DNA of 24,880 bases from a virus: positions 1-24,880 of IMG/VR virus record IMGVR_UViG_3300046425_000042, one strand, 5' to 3'. Every line of letters starts with the position of its first letter. Position 1 is the first letter of the stretch. Shown piece by piece: positions 1 to 6,402 of this stretch. A program made the translations under genes and the position numbers. The notes under the pieces were generated by a model. It worked only from the letters and a program-made list of their open reading frames with translations, was not told where the DNA came from and did not search any database.

Positions 1-659
1 ATGCAACTAATATTAATGCAGTTGCTGGAAACAACGCTAACGTAACAACAGTAAGTGGTTCAATTACAAACGTTAATACTGCTGCAACTAATATTGCTAA
101 TATTAATACTGCTGCAAATAATATTTCTAGTGTTAATAGTTTTGCAAATTTATATCGTATAGATACTTCTGATCCCGGAACTAATAACGATGAAGGAGAT
201 CTTTATTTTAATACAACATCTAATGAGTTAAGAGTATATAACGGTTCAACATGGCAAGGTGGTGTAACGGCTACTGGTAACTTAGCTGGATTAGGTGCTA
301 ACACCTTTACTGGTTTACAAACACTTCAATCAGGTGCAGCAGTGACAGGAAACATTACAGTATCAGGCACGGTTGACGGTGTAGACGTAGCAACTAGAGA
401 CACATTATTTAGTGGTTTAACATCTAGCTCTGGAGTATTAACTAATGGTGTAACCGCAAGTACTCAAAGTGCGTCTGATAATACTACAAAAGTAGCAACT
501 ACTGCATATGTAACAACGGCAATCAGTAACGTAAATACAAATTTAGTTGCTGATACTACTCCTCAATTAGGAGGAGGTTTAGATGGACAAAATAACAATA
601 TGTCCAATATTGGTACTATTGATGGTACTAATTTACAACTCGATTTCGGTACAATCTAA
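1..659 (+). CDS. Tail fibre protein, C-terminal part (5' end outside window)
   Basis: The reading frame is open from base 3 to a TAA at 657-659, so the gene began before the window. The visible 218 residues start with NI/NV-TAA repeats of about ten residues, typical of the trimeric coiled or beta-helical shaft of phage fibres. A segment around residues 45-80 (LYRIDTSDPG...EGDLYFNT...LRVYNGSTW) is a motif common in marine phage fibres. The C-terminus contains SDNTTKVATTAYVTTAI, a fibre-tip signature seen in many phage fibres. The GTG at 342 is internal and not a real start. The stop overlaps the next start (TAATG), so the two are co-translated. It probably mediates host adsorption; the exact receptor cannot be read from sequence. 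If the genome is circular or terminally redundant, the rest may follow the tail genes at the other window end. Confidence 0.8.
   Translation, partial: ATNINAVAGNNANVTTVSGSITNVNTAATNIANINTAANNISSVNSFANLYRIDTSDPGTNNDEGDLYFNTTSNELRVYNGSTWQGGVTATGNLAGLGANTFTGLQTLQSGAAVTGNITVSGTVDGVDVATRDTLFSGLTSSSGVLTNGVTASTQSASDNTTKVATTAYVTTAISNVNTNLVADTTPQLGGGLDGQNNNMSNIGTIDGTNLQLDFGTI
73..117 (+). repeat. In-frame 30-bp-period repeat in fibre shaft
   Basis: The 15-mer TTAATACTGCTGCAA occurs at 73-87 and again, identical, at 103-117. The 30-bp offset equals ten codons and encodes the repeated NxNTAANNI-type shaft unit. This is a coding repeat of a fibrous protein, not an independent element. Confidence 0.7.
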
Positions 660-2104
660 TGGCAAAATTATTAAAACTAAGACGAGGTACAACCTCACAA
701 CATGGCAGTTTCACAGGAGCCGAGGGTGAAGTTACTGTCGATACTGATAAGGAAACTCTTGTCGTACATGATGGCTCAACAGCTGGAGGACATCCTGTAG
801 CAGCAGAAGATATGGCAAACGTATCTTCAGCTTCTATTGCTGGAAGATTAGGTACAGATTCTATAGCAACAACTAAGATTGCTGCTGGAGCTTTACCAAC
901 AGATGTAACCGTAACAGATACAAATATTAATGGAAACTTAACTATTGAATCAGCAGATATAGTTGACGGAACAATTGTTAATGATGATATAAACGCAAGT
1001 GCAGCAATAGCTGGAACTAAGATATCTCCTAACTTTGGTTCTCAAAATATAGCTACAACTGGAACAGCTAGTACTGGTCAAATAACTGTTAAAGGTGCAC
1101 AAGAACCACAGCTAGTATTACAAGATTCTGATACTGGCAATACAGGAAATGCTGCTGAAACAGGCATATCTTTTAGAGATGGCGGTGGAACTCAGCAAAG
1201 TATGATTGGTCATAATAATAGTGGTGACAAAGACTTTTACCTAGATACCGCTGGTAGTGACCATAGAATTAATTTTAGAGTTGGTGCTTCTACAACACAA
1301 TTAGAAATAGAAAGTAGTGCAGTCAATGTAACAGGAAATATTACTGCAACAGGCGATTTAACAATTACTTCTGCTGTACCCACAATATCTTTAACGGATT
1401 CTGGTAATAATCCAGATTATGAAATCACTAATACTAATGGTGCTTTAAACTTTAAAGACACAACAAATAATTCAACAAAAATTTCAGTTCAAAGTGCTGC
1501 TACACTTATTGCTAATAATTTAGATTGTGGTGATGGTGTTGACGTAACAGGTACTTGCACAGCCACAACATTTAGTGGATCTGGTGCGTCACTTACAACT
1601 TTAAACGCAAGTAATCTTTCTTCTGGTACTATTCCAGATGCAAGATTTCCAGCTACATTACCAGCAATAAGTGGAGCAAACTTAACTGGTATTACATCAT
1701 TTGTTAGTGGAATGATAATTATGTACAACAGTGCATCTGCCCCATCTGGTTGGTACTTGTGTGATGGTAATAATGGTACTCCCGATCTAAGAGATAGATT
1801 TATTGTTGGTGCTGGTAACTCTTATTCACAGGGAGCTACAGGTGGTTCTAACACAGCAACCGATACAATTAGCATCTCTGGATCTGATACTGTTAGTATT
1901 TCTATATCTGGAACTACTTCAGCCGCAGCTAATAATAATAATGCAACATACGGTCTTGGTTCTGTAACTAGTCACGCTAGAAATGATCATACCCACACTT
2001 TTTCAGGTACAGGTACTGATACTGTAAATATATCTGGTTCAGATACTGCTAGTATTGATACTAGATCACCTTACTATGCACTTACCTTTATAATGAAAGC
2101 TTAA
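659..2104 (+). CDS. Tail fibre / tail collar domain protein
   Basis: This is a structural protein of 481 residues, probably at the distal tail or fibre tip. Residues 1-50 (LKLRRGTTSQH...GEVTVDTDKETLVVHDG) match the small N-terminal beta domain found in phage tropism-determinant and fibre proteins. The middle is Thr/Ser/Gly/Asn-rich beta-repeat sequence. Residues about 350-395 (GMIIMYNSASAPSGWYLCDG...PDLRDRFIVGAG) are a clear phage tail collar domain, followed by a His-rich stretch (HARNDHTHTF) and the terminal YYALTFIMKA common to collar-type fibres. Its ATG overlaps the previous stop by one base. Low-complexity, modular sequence is expected for a host-range protein. The collar assignment is firm; the location in the virion is inferred. 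Confidence 0.87.
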   Translation: MAKLLKLRRGTTSQHGSFTGAEGEVTVDTDKETLVVHDGSTAGGHPVAAEDMANVSSASIAGRLGTDSIATTKIAAGALPTDVTVTDTNINGNLTIESADIVDGTIVNDDINASAAIAGTKISPNFGSQNIATTGTASTGQITVKGAQEPQLVLQDSDTGNTGNAAETGISFRDGGGTQQSMIGHNNSGDKDFYLDTAGSDHRINFRVGASTTQLEIESSAVNVTGNITATGDLTITSAVPTISLTDSGNNPDYEITNTNGALNFKDTTNNSTKISVQSAATLIANNLDCGDGVDVTGTCTATTFSGSGASLTTLNASNLSSGTIPDARFPATLPAISGANLTGITSFVSGMIIMYNSASAPSGWYLCDGNNGTPDLRDRFIVGAGNSYSQGATGGSNTATDTISISGSDTVSISISGTTSAAANNNNATYGLGSVTSHARNDHTHTFSGTGTDTVNISGSDTASIDTRSPYYALTFIMKA

Positions 2105-2115
2105 TTTTTAAAATT

Positions 2116-2376
2116 ATGAATTACAATTACCAACAAGCAAGATCTTATCTTTACCCAGAACTTTATTTAATTTGTGAGTCATTATATCCACTCGCTAGTA
2201 ATGGGGATGCTACTAAAAAGGCAGCTATAGATGCACATATTAATCTTGTAAATACCACAATTCCAGCAGATTCTACAGAATATACAAGCGAAGAATTGGC
2301 TGCAAAAAAAACAGAATTAGAAAAAGATTCTGCTTTTTTAAAATGCAACAATACTGTTCTTACTTTTGTAGAGTAA
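2116..2376 (+). CDS. Small protein of unknown function downstream of fibre
   Basis: An 86-residue, mostly helical soluble protein with no signal peptide or membrane segment. It starts MNYNYQQARSYLYPELY and has an acidic and lysine-rich second half (TSEELAAKKTELEKD). It begins 11 bases after the fibre stop in the same direction, so it is likely the last gene of that transcript. Small genes placed after fibre genes are sometimes fibre chaperones, but no motif here supports that and I do not recognise the family. The minus-strand reading frame across the same bases looks like a shadow. Confidence 0.65.
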   Translation: MNYNYQQARSYLYPELYLICESLYPLASNGDATKKAAIDAHINLVNTTIPADSTEYTSEELAAKKTELEKDSAFLKCNNTVLTFVE

Positions 2377-2383
2377 TTATTAA

Positions 2384-2515
2384 TTAGTTTACTTTTTCCA
2401 TTTGCCTAGTCATCATTCCACCTATTAAATACAATGGTATAACGGTTGGCAGAATTATAAGCATAGATATAATACTTACATGACCTATAGCTTTTAATAC
2501 TGCTTCTTTAACCAT
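2384..2515 (-). CDS. 43-residue single-pass membrane peptide
   Basis: A minus-strand ORF starting at the ATG on 2515-2513, with a good ribosome site (AAGGA, 8 bases upstream of the ATG). Residues about 12-33 (HVSIISMLIILPTVIPLYLIG) form one membrane helix; the N-terminus carries basic residues and the C-terminus is polar. From memory, a peptide of this type (...GHV..ISML...PT.IP.YLIG) recurs in cyanobacterial phages, without a known role. Its start codon shares the CATG with the divergent gene at 2514. A longer upstream start at 2596 exists but would lie entirely inside the neighbour, and the Shine-Dalgarno favours 2515. It is convergent with the gene ending at 2376, only 7 bases apart. Confidence 0.6.
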   Translation of the reverse strand: MVKEAVLKAIGHVSIISMLIILPTVIPLYLIGGMMTRQMEKVN

Positions 2516-2750
2516 GAGAAAAATCCTTGACGCTTTAACTATCCTATCTACTATTCTTGTTTTGGGAATACTAGGCGGTGGTTTTTTTACATACAAGTAT
2601 GTTCAATCACCCCAGTTTCAAAAAAAGATTATGGATAAAGTACTTGGCGAGGTAAAAGGGCTATTACCAAATGTATTAGATAAAGGTTTGCCTGACATGA
2701 CAGGGCCATCAATGCCTATCCCACTTCCTAAACAAAAAATAAAATTTTAA
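2514..2750 (+). CDS. Small membrane-anchored protein of unknown function
   Basis: A 78-residue protein with an N-terminal membrane segment at residues about 7-28 (ALTILSTILVLGILGGGFFTY). An amphipathic linker follows (KKIMDKVLGEVKGLLPNVLDKGL) and then a Pro-rich C-terminus (PSMPIPLPKQK). The general plan, one helix then a Gly/Pro-rich tail, resembles small uncharacterised cyanophage proteins I recall. No Shine-Dalgarno is visible before the ATG, which overlaps the divergent start at 2515. The next gene starts at the base after its stop, so the two are probably co-translated. It might be a virion or lysis-associated membrane protein; nothing in the sequence decides. Confidence 0.7.
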   Translation: MRKILDALTILSTILVLGILGGGFFTYKYVQSPQFQKKIMDKVLGEVKGLLPNVLDKGLPDMTGPSMPIPLPKQKIKF

Positions 2751-3392
2751 TTGGAAATACCTGAAATACATATACCTGATGTTCACATCCCATATACCTA
2801 TGTGCCTGACTATAACCATTCCAATGTACAAGTAATAGGTTGCACTTACTACCACAGAGATACAAAAAATACAGGCAATAGAAATTTATTAATAGAAGAT
2901 CCTAATGGTGTGGTTAGTAATTGTCCGTACCCTAGTTATAACCCATTAAATTATGTACCAGATCAATTAATAATTAAAGAAGAGATGCCTAATCTTGCTA
3001 ATGAAAGTGAGATGCCAACAAGCGAAACACCACAACCTGAGATACCTAAAGACAAAAAAAAAGAAACTGAATACGAACCTTGTCCTCCTAGAAATGCACC
3101 ATATAGAAAAGGAGATTTTAAAAACGAGCTTCGTATTGAAAGACTGTTAGACTATGAAAGAGACGTATCAGATGGTTCTTGTAATGCGGTCTGGGAAAAA
3201 GTACCTTTCATCGACCAATACATCCCAACGGCTAGCGTGGTTGTCTCTACTATTTTTATCGCTAGTGTGGCTGCGACTACACCTATTATTATCCAGCTTA
3301 TAAAACCTTTGATCAAGCAACTTATAAAGAAGGTTACTTCTCGAAAGTCAAAGAATGAGAGTGAGGAATTACCTGACCGGGAGGAACAGTAA
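2751..3392 (+). CDS. Pro-rich protein with C-terminal membrane segment, unknown function
   Basis: A 213-residue protein starting at a TTG directly after the TAA of the previous gene. It opens with an alternating Ile/Pro/His pattern (EIPEIHIPDVHIPYTYVP). A conserved-looking middle follows (CTYYHRDTKNTGNRNLLIEDPNGVV), then a charged Pro/Glu/Lys linker, and a Cys-containing module (CPPRNAPYRKGDFKNELRIER). It ends in a long hydrophobic stretch at residues about 160-195 with a basic tail. From memory this plan belongs to a family of uncharacterised proteins in marine Synechococcus/Prochlorococcus phages. The C-terminal anchor suggests membrane localisation. Its 3' end overlaps the convergent gene by 59 bases. 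Confidence 0.75.
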   Translation: MEIPEIHIPDVHIPYTYVPDYNHSNVQVIGCTYYHRDTKNTGNRNLLIEDPNGVVSNCPYPSYNPLNYVPDQLIIKEEMPNLANESEMPTSETPQPEIPKDKKKETEYEPCPPRNAPYRKGDFKNELRIERLLDYERDVSDGSCNAVWEKVPFIDQYIPTASVVVSTIFIASVAATTPIIIQLIKPLIKQLIKKVTSRKSKNESEELPDREEQ

Positions 3393-4053
3393 CGCTAATG
3401 CCGTCACATATAGATGCAAACTTGCCTGTAAAAACTACACCTAGTTTTGCCTGTTCACCACATACCTTGAGCCTAAAAAGGGCAAGCTCTAATTTTCCTT
3501 TTTCATATAATAACTTTTGATTTTTTATATTTACCTCTGTTGCCTGATGGCATAGTGCAGGTGCTTTGCCTAGCGGAATACTAAATTGTGCTGATATACC
3601 GTAGTTTAAATTGTAGTTATCCTTTTCAAACCTTGGTGTTTCTTGAACGTACTTAATCGCACCAGTATCTTCATCGTATATATTTTGTCTGGTAACAGTT
3701 TCTTTAGGACGATTAAATGACCATGCATCAGTTACATAGGGAGTAATGGTTAAGCTAGGAGAACTACAAACAATACCTTGACTCATCCTAAATTGTGGAG
3801 TTGAGCTAGGAGCGATCATAGTAGCGTTGTTATTAACTGTTCCCTGTGCGTTGCTAGAGGGGCTTGCAACGGTTGTATTAGCTAAAACTTTACTTGGACA
3901 TAACAATAATAAAATTACTGCCCAAACGTAGTTTCTACGGTGGTTGTGGTTGTTGTGTTTATTGTGCGATCTATTGTAGTTATTGTGTCTAGTCCGGGAG
4001 AAATTATTGACTCGACCAAACTGAAAGGTTGACCTGCGTTTACTATTTTCCAT
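3334..4053 (-). CDS. Secreted protein of unknown function (third of a signal-peptide trio)
   Basis: The frame is open for 239 codons from ATG 4053, but the first 41 residues lie in another frame of the upstream gene and are unusually Asn/His/Arg-rich. A Sec signal core follows (VWAVILLLLCPSKVLA, cleavage before NTT). After this come a Ser/Asn-rich region, a beta-rich domain (RFEKDNYNLNYGISAQFSIPLGKAPALC) and a Lys-rich helix with cysteines (IKNQKLLYEKGKLELALFRLKVCGE...). No ATG/GTG/TTG lies just before the signal core. The true start is therefore either 4053, with a long n-region, or a rare codon; ATT overlaps the TAA of the upstream gene as TAATT. Function unknown; probably periplasmic or outer-surface. 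Confidence 0.7.
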   Translation of the reverse strand: MENSKRRSTFQFGRVNNFSRTRHNNYNRSHNKHNNHNHRRNYVWAVILLLLCPSKVLANTTVASPSSNAQGTVNNNATMIAPSSTPQFRMSQGIVCSSPSLTITPYVTDAWSFNRPKETVTRQNIYDEDTGAIKYVQETPRFEKDNYNLNYGISAQFSIPLGKAPALCHQATEVNIKNQKLLYEKGKLELALFRLKVCGEQAKLGVVFTGKFASICDGISVTVPPGQVIPHSHSLTFEK

Positions 4054-4352
4054 CTAGGCACACCTTCCAACGTAGGACTTGTATATGAAAAGTTAATCCC
4101 ATTGACTGTTTGCGTAGCTTCTGCCGTAGGAATTGCATTAATATAACCATTGACATCCGCACTCTCTATGTTCGTGCCTGAAACGCTCAGAGAGTACCCT
4201 GTACGAAACTGATGAGATACCACCTGCTCTGTTATTACACTTTGAGTTTGAGAATTTGTACTGGAAGATCCTGTTCTGAAGGTAGGTACTACTGGGTTTG
4301 CAAAAATTTTGGAAGGAAATATTATTAAAAGTAGCAGCCAAAATTTAGTCAA
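3915..4352 (-). CDS. Secreted protein of unknown function (second of the trio)
   Basis: A 145-residue protein from a TTG start at 4352-4350 that overlaps the upstream gene by 8 bases. The N-terminus MTKFWLLLLIIFPSKIFA followed by NP is a typical Sec signal with an AxA-like cleavage site. The mature part is Thr/Ser/Val-rich beta sequence, including VSHQFRTGYSLSVSGTNIES and a Thr run near the end. Its SVSGTNI element resembles SISGNNITP in the neighbouring upstream protein, suggesting related folds. No ATG is available near the signal, so TTG is the best start, with no clear Shine-Dalgarno; coupling to the upstream stop is likely. From memory, similar proteins accompany the other members of this cassette in cyanophages. 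Confidence 0.72.
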   Translation of the reverse strand: MTKFWLLLLIIFPSKIFANPVVPTFRTGSSSTNSQTQSVITEQVVSHQFRTGYSLSVSGTNIESADVNGYINAIPTAEATQTVNGINFSYTSPTLEGVPRWKIVNAGQPFSLVESIISPGLDTITTIDRTINTTTTTTVETTFGQ

Positions 4353-4866
4353 TGGTAATGGTTACGGTAGTTGATCCTATGCAACTAGAGCCTGATCCAA
4401 ATGCACCACTACAAGTATGAACACCTGACGATAAAGAAGTCATAGCACCTGATCCTAAAGTACCTCCACTACCTATTGTTGTTTGTCCTGATAGATGAGG
4501 TAATGCAGCTATGCCTGATGACGGTGTAATTGCACTTGGAGTCGCATCACCCATATTTATAGCTTCCGTTAGCGAAAACGCTGACCCTGCTGTAGTGACT
4601 GATTTATCAGTTTGTATAAGAGCCGGAACACCTGCGGTTAAACTGCCTATATTTAAACCACCTATTTGTTGTGCCGTAGTAGATCCACCACTAGTAACTG
4701 AAGGAGTTATGTTGTTACCTGATATTGAATATGTAGTACCTAATTTATTCGTGACAGAGTACGGCATGTCTACACTTATTTGTGCAGATGTCGTAAATTT
4801 TTGAGTGATGTCTGCTAGTGCTACAGAAGGGCTAAACAATAGCAGTAGTGCAAATAGTTTTTTCAT
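4345..4866 (-). CDS. Secreted Ser/Thr/Gly-rich protein of unknown function (first of the trio)
   Basis: A 173-residue protein starting at ATG 4866, in an ATGA overlap with the stop of the upstream gene. MKKLFALLLLFSPSVALA followed by DI is a textbook signal peptide. The mature protein is Ser/Thr/Gly-rich and beta-prone, with SISGNNITPSVTSGG and a C-terminal pair of cysteines (VHTCSGAFGSGSSC) that could form a disulfide after export. This fits an extracytoplasmic or surface-displayed role. It is the first of three consecutive genes with the same signal-peptide architecture (hydrophobic core, then PS, then A at the cleavage site), which points to a shared system. Function not known. Confidence 0.75.
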   Translation of the reverse strand: MKKLFALLLLFSPSVALADITQKFTTSAQISVDMPYSVTNKLGTTYSISGNNITPSVTSGGSTTAQQIGGLNIGSLTAGVPALIQTDKSVTTAGSAFSLTEAINMGDATPSAITPSSGIAALPHLSGQTTIGSGGTLGSGAMTSLSSGVHTCSGAFGSGSSCIGSTTVTITID

Positions 4867-5261
4867 TTTTTTGGTTTGGGATCTACTATTTCCGCATTTT
4901 CAATACGAAGCGGAGTCTCAATTCTAATCGTTTGGTAATTACCAGACTGTGATGCTAGTAACGCTTCTACTTCCTTTTTGTTTAATGGTTTTTCATCTGG
5001 TTTAAATGTACCGTCACCTCTTTTCTTAGCACCTTCCAAACCAAAACTGGCTAATGCTCCTGTCAGCAAACTTGCAGGGAAAGTTATATCTTTGGGTTCG
5101 TTACTGTAACCGGGTAAAGATATGTAGTTAAGGGATACTATAAAACCACTCCAAGCAACAACACTAAGTCTTACGATTACAGATATGAAAGCTAACTGTT
5201 CTTCTTTATCAGTAATGTTTTCTTTGAGTTTTTGTAAAACTCCCTTTTTTTCTTCTGTCAT
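4863..5261 (-). CDS. Small membrane protein, possibly holin-like
   Basis: A 132-residue protein with a charged N-terminus (TEEKKGVLQKLKENITDKEEQ). A membrane segment lies at residues about 24-47 (AFISVIVRLSVVAWSGFIVSLNY) and a second weaker hydrophobic stretch at about 59-75 (ITFPASLLTGALASFGL). The tail is soluble (KKEVEALLASQSGNYQTIRIETP). Two hydrophobic segments and charged ends would suit a holin or a small membrane regulator, but no defining motif exists. From memory, very similar proteins occur in marine cyanophages as hypothetical genes. It heads the minus-strand cassette 5261-3334 and is divergent from the gene at 5308. Confidence 0.72.
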   Translation of the reverse strand: MTEEKKGVLQKLKENITDKEEQLAFISVIVRLSVVAWSGFIVSLNYISLPGYSNEPKDITFPASLLTGALASFGLEGAKKRGDGTFKPDEKPLNKKEVEALLASQSGNYQTIRIETPLRIENAEIVDPKPKK

Positions 5262-5307
5262 AACTAGTTTTATTAGTCATACTATACATAATTACCTATT
5301 TACGCAA

Positions 5308-5469
5308 ATGACAGAGGTACAAGCAATGTTGATAGGAGCAGCAGCTACTGCTTTTGTTATGGTTTTATCTAACATGAGTAACCGTAGAGAGAAAACTATT
5401 ATTGATATCTACACTAGATTAAACAAGTTATCGCAAGCGGTTAGCAGAATAGAAGGCAAGATACAATAA
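5308..5469 (+). CDS. 53-residue membrane protein of unknown function
   Basis: I chose the ATG at 5308. The longer frame back to 5185 runs through the divergent gene and gives a Cys/Ser/Phe-rich sequence unlike a real protein. The product MTEVQAMLIGAAATAFVMVL... has an N-terminal membrane helix (residues about 6-22). A basic segment (NRREKTIIDIYTR) and a short heptad-like helix (LNKLSQAVSRIEGKI) follow, a plan shared with small holin or Rz-like and phage membrane peptides. It is divergent from 5261, with a 46-base AT-rich gap, and heads a rightward group of small genes ending at 6020. Confidence 0.65.
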   Translation: MTEVQAMLIGAAATAFVMVLSNMSNRREKTIIDIYTRLNKLSQAVSRIEGKIQ

Positions 5470-5500
5470 CGTGTGCTATGTTTGGAAAAACAAACAAACT

Positions 5501-5668
5501 ATGTACAAGATACTAAAACCTATTCTTGTAAGGTTCTTAACAACTACTGCGGTAAAGCGGTTAATAATAGATATTTTGCGAGAAACAATTTGCAAGCAAA
5601 CAACAAACACATTGGACGATAAAGCAGTTGATATGTTGGAGCAGCAATTATTTCCTAAATTAAACTAA
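5501..5668 (+). CDS. 55-residue protein of unknown function
   Basis: The ATG at 5501 gives MYKILKPILVRFLTTTAVKRL..., an amphipathic or basic N-terminal helix followed by a soluble tail ending LEQQLFPKLN. A GTG at 5471 would add ten residues (CYVWKNKQT-type) that look unlike a natural N-terminus, so 5501 is preferred. Neither start has a strong ribosome site. The stop overlaps the ATG of the next gene (TAATG), indicating translational coupling. Family known to me only as an uncharacterised cyanophage protein. Confidence 0.6.
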   Translation: MYKILKPILVRFLTTTAVKRLIIDILRETICKQTTNTLDDKAVDMLEQQLFPKLN

Positions 5669-5943
5669 TGGCTAAAGAAAAATTTCTAAACATTGAAATT
5701 GATGAGCCACCGATAGAATTAGAATTGTCGGTTGAAATGAGAATTAGAGAAGTTTTAGCTAGTGATGATTACGATGGTGTAAAAAGATATTGCACACACT
5801 TGATTAGACATCAAATGAAAAATGATGTATTTATGGCAGGGTTATTAGGAAGATTAGTAGAACTAGAAGCAATTCTTGCAAAAAAAGATTTATCAGAAGA
5901 GCGTAAAACTATGGACAGAATAAAAAAATTCTTTCATAATTAA
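5668..5943 (+). CDS. Small charged soluble protein, unknown function
   Basis: A 91-residue, largely helical and charged protein (MAKEKFLNIEIDEPPIELELSVEMRIREVL...). It contains a conserved-looking block with CTHLIRHQMKNDVFMAGLLGRLVELEAIL and a basic C-terminus (RIKKFFHN). No signal peptide or membrane segment. It is coupled to the previous gene by a one-base overlap and followed 17 bases later by a 19-residue ORF with a strong ribosome site. It may be a small regulatory or virion-associated protein, but I do not recognise a domain. Confidence 0.65.
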   Translation: MAKEKFLNIEIDEPPIELELSVEMRIREVLASDDYDGVKRYCTHLIRHQMKNDVFMAGLLGRLVELEAILAKKDLSEERKTMDRIKKFFHN

Positions 5944-5960
5944 AAGAAAAGGAGTTTATT

Positions 5961-6020
5961 ATGCCAAAAGGAAAAGGTACTTACGGAACTAAAGTTGGTA
6001 GACCACCAAAAAAAAAGTAA
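5961..6020 (+). CDS. 19-residue basic peptide MPKGKGTYG-type
   Basis: This ORF encodes MPKGKGTYGTKVGRPPKKK and then TAA. It is preceded by an excellent ribosome site (AAAAGGAG, 7 bases before the ATG), which is stronger than those of its larger neighbours and argues that it is translated. The GRPPKKK end resembles an AT-hook (GRP core), so DNA minor-groove binding is possible. From memory, near-identical mini-proteins (MPKGKGTYGSKVGRPPKK) are found in many marine phages. It is the last gene of the rightward group; hairpins follow within 11 bases. Confidence 0.7.
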   Translation: MPKGKGTYGTKVGRPPKKK

Positions 6021-6030
6021 CATAGAAGTA

Positions 6031-6060
6031 AGTCTTGGCATCTCTACCCCAGCTAAGACT
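6031..6060. terminator. Hairpin after the 19-residue gene
   Basis: Arms 6031-6039 (AGTCTTGGC) and 6052-6060 (GCTAAGACT) pair over nine positions with one G-U, around a 12-base loop. It has no T-tract of its own and sits directly before a second, stronger hairpin, so it may be part of a bipartite terminator or an mRNA 3' stabiliser. Confidence 0.5.
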
Positions 6061-6061
6061 A

Positions 6062-6104
6062 ATACCTCAAAGTAATAGGTGGTCTAGTTACTTTGGGGTA
6101 TTTT
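6062..6104. terminator. Bidirectional terminator between convergent operons
   Basis: Arms ATACCTCAAAGTAA (6062-6075) and TTACTTTGGGGTAT (6088-6101) form a 14-bp stem with one G-U pair, followed on the plus strand by TTTT. It lies between the rightward group ending at 6020 and the leftward operon ending at 6103, where a shared terminator is expected. The minus strand lacks a long T-tract, so leftward termination is less certain. Confidence 0.65.
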
Positions 6105-6402
6105 AAAATGGAAACTGATCTAGGTTGTCATTACCTTTGTGTGATGGATCTCCCTTTTGCTTTGGTGGTTGATAATTAGATTGTTTATTTACATCAAATA
6201 CAGATACCATAACTGAAGTTGAGTTTGGGTTTTTAAAATCTGGTATACCTGCTAAGTTAACCCATCGGTCAAGAATAATAAATTCTCCTCCGTCATCATT
6301 TTGCATGACAACTCCAATGTTTTGCCAGTTAGCTTTTCGATTCCCTTCTTTGTCGGTATATTCCCTCGTCTTTACTGCTAGATCTTTCACTTTTTGTGCC
6401 AT
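6103..6402 (-). CDS. SSB-like single-stranded DNA-binding protein
   Basis: A 99-residue protein. The N-terminal part (AQKVKDLAVKTREYTDKEGNRKANWQNIGVVM) has the strand and turn pattern of small OB-fold phage SSB-like proteins. The C-terminus is a disordered Gln/Lys/Pro linker ending in acidic DNLDQFPF. An acidic tail ending in Pro-Phe is the hallmark by which SSBs bind partner proteins (DDDIPF in E. coli SSB). The start at 6402 has an AAAGGAG site seven bases upstream although it lies inside the RusA gene. It is the last gene of the recombination and replication operon, consistent with coating ssDNA for RecT, the nuclease and the loader. The family call is by tail and size, not by a full OB motif. 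Confidence 0.7.
   Translation of the reverse strand: MAQKVKDLAVKTREYTDKEGNRKANWQNIGVVMQNDDGGEFIILDRWVNLAGIPDFKNPNSTSVMVSVFDVNKQSNYQPPKQKGDPSHKGNDNLDQFPF

Noticed and set aside
1489-1728. Minus-strand ORF within the collar-domain gene
   Set aside because: Lies fully inside a well-supported plus-strand fibre gene, has no ribosome site, and its Val/Ala/Pro-rich sequence is what the reverse strand of Thr/Gly repeats gives.
4138-4341. Minus-strand ORF in another frame of the secreted protein gene
   Set aside because: Shadow of the 3915-4352 gene, which has a clear signal peptide; this frame gives an ordinary-looking but motif-free Asn/Ser/Cys-rich sequence.
5185-5307. N-terminal extension of the gene at 5308
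   Set aside because: Overlaps the divergent gene antisense and encodes a Ser/Cys/Phe/His-rich stretch; the ATG at 5308 gives a normal small membrane protein.
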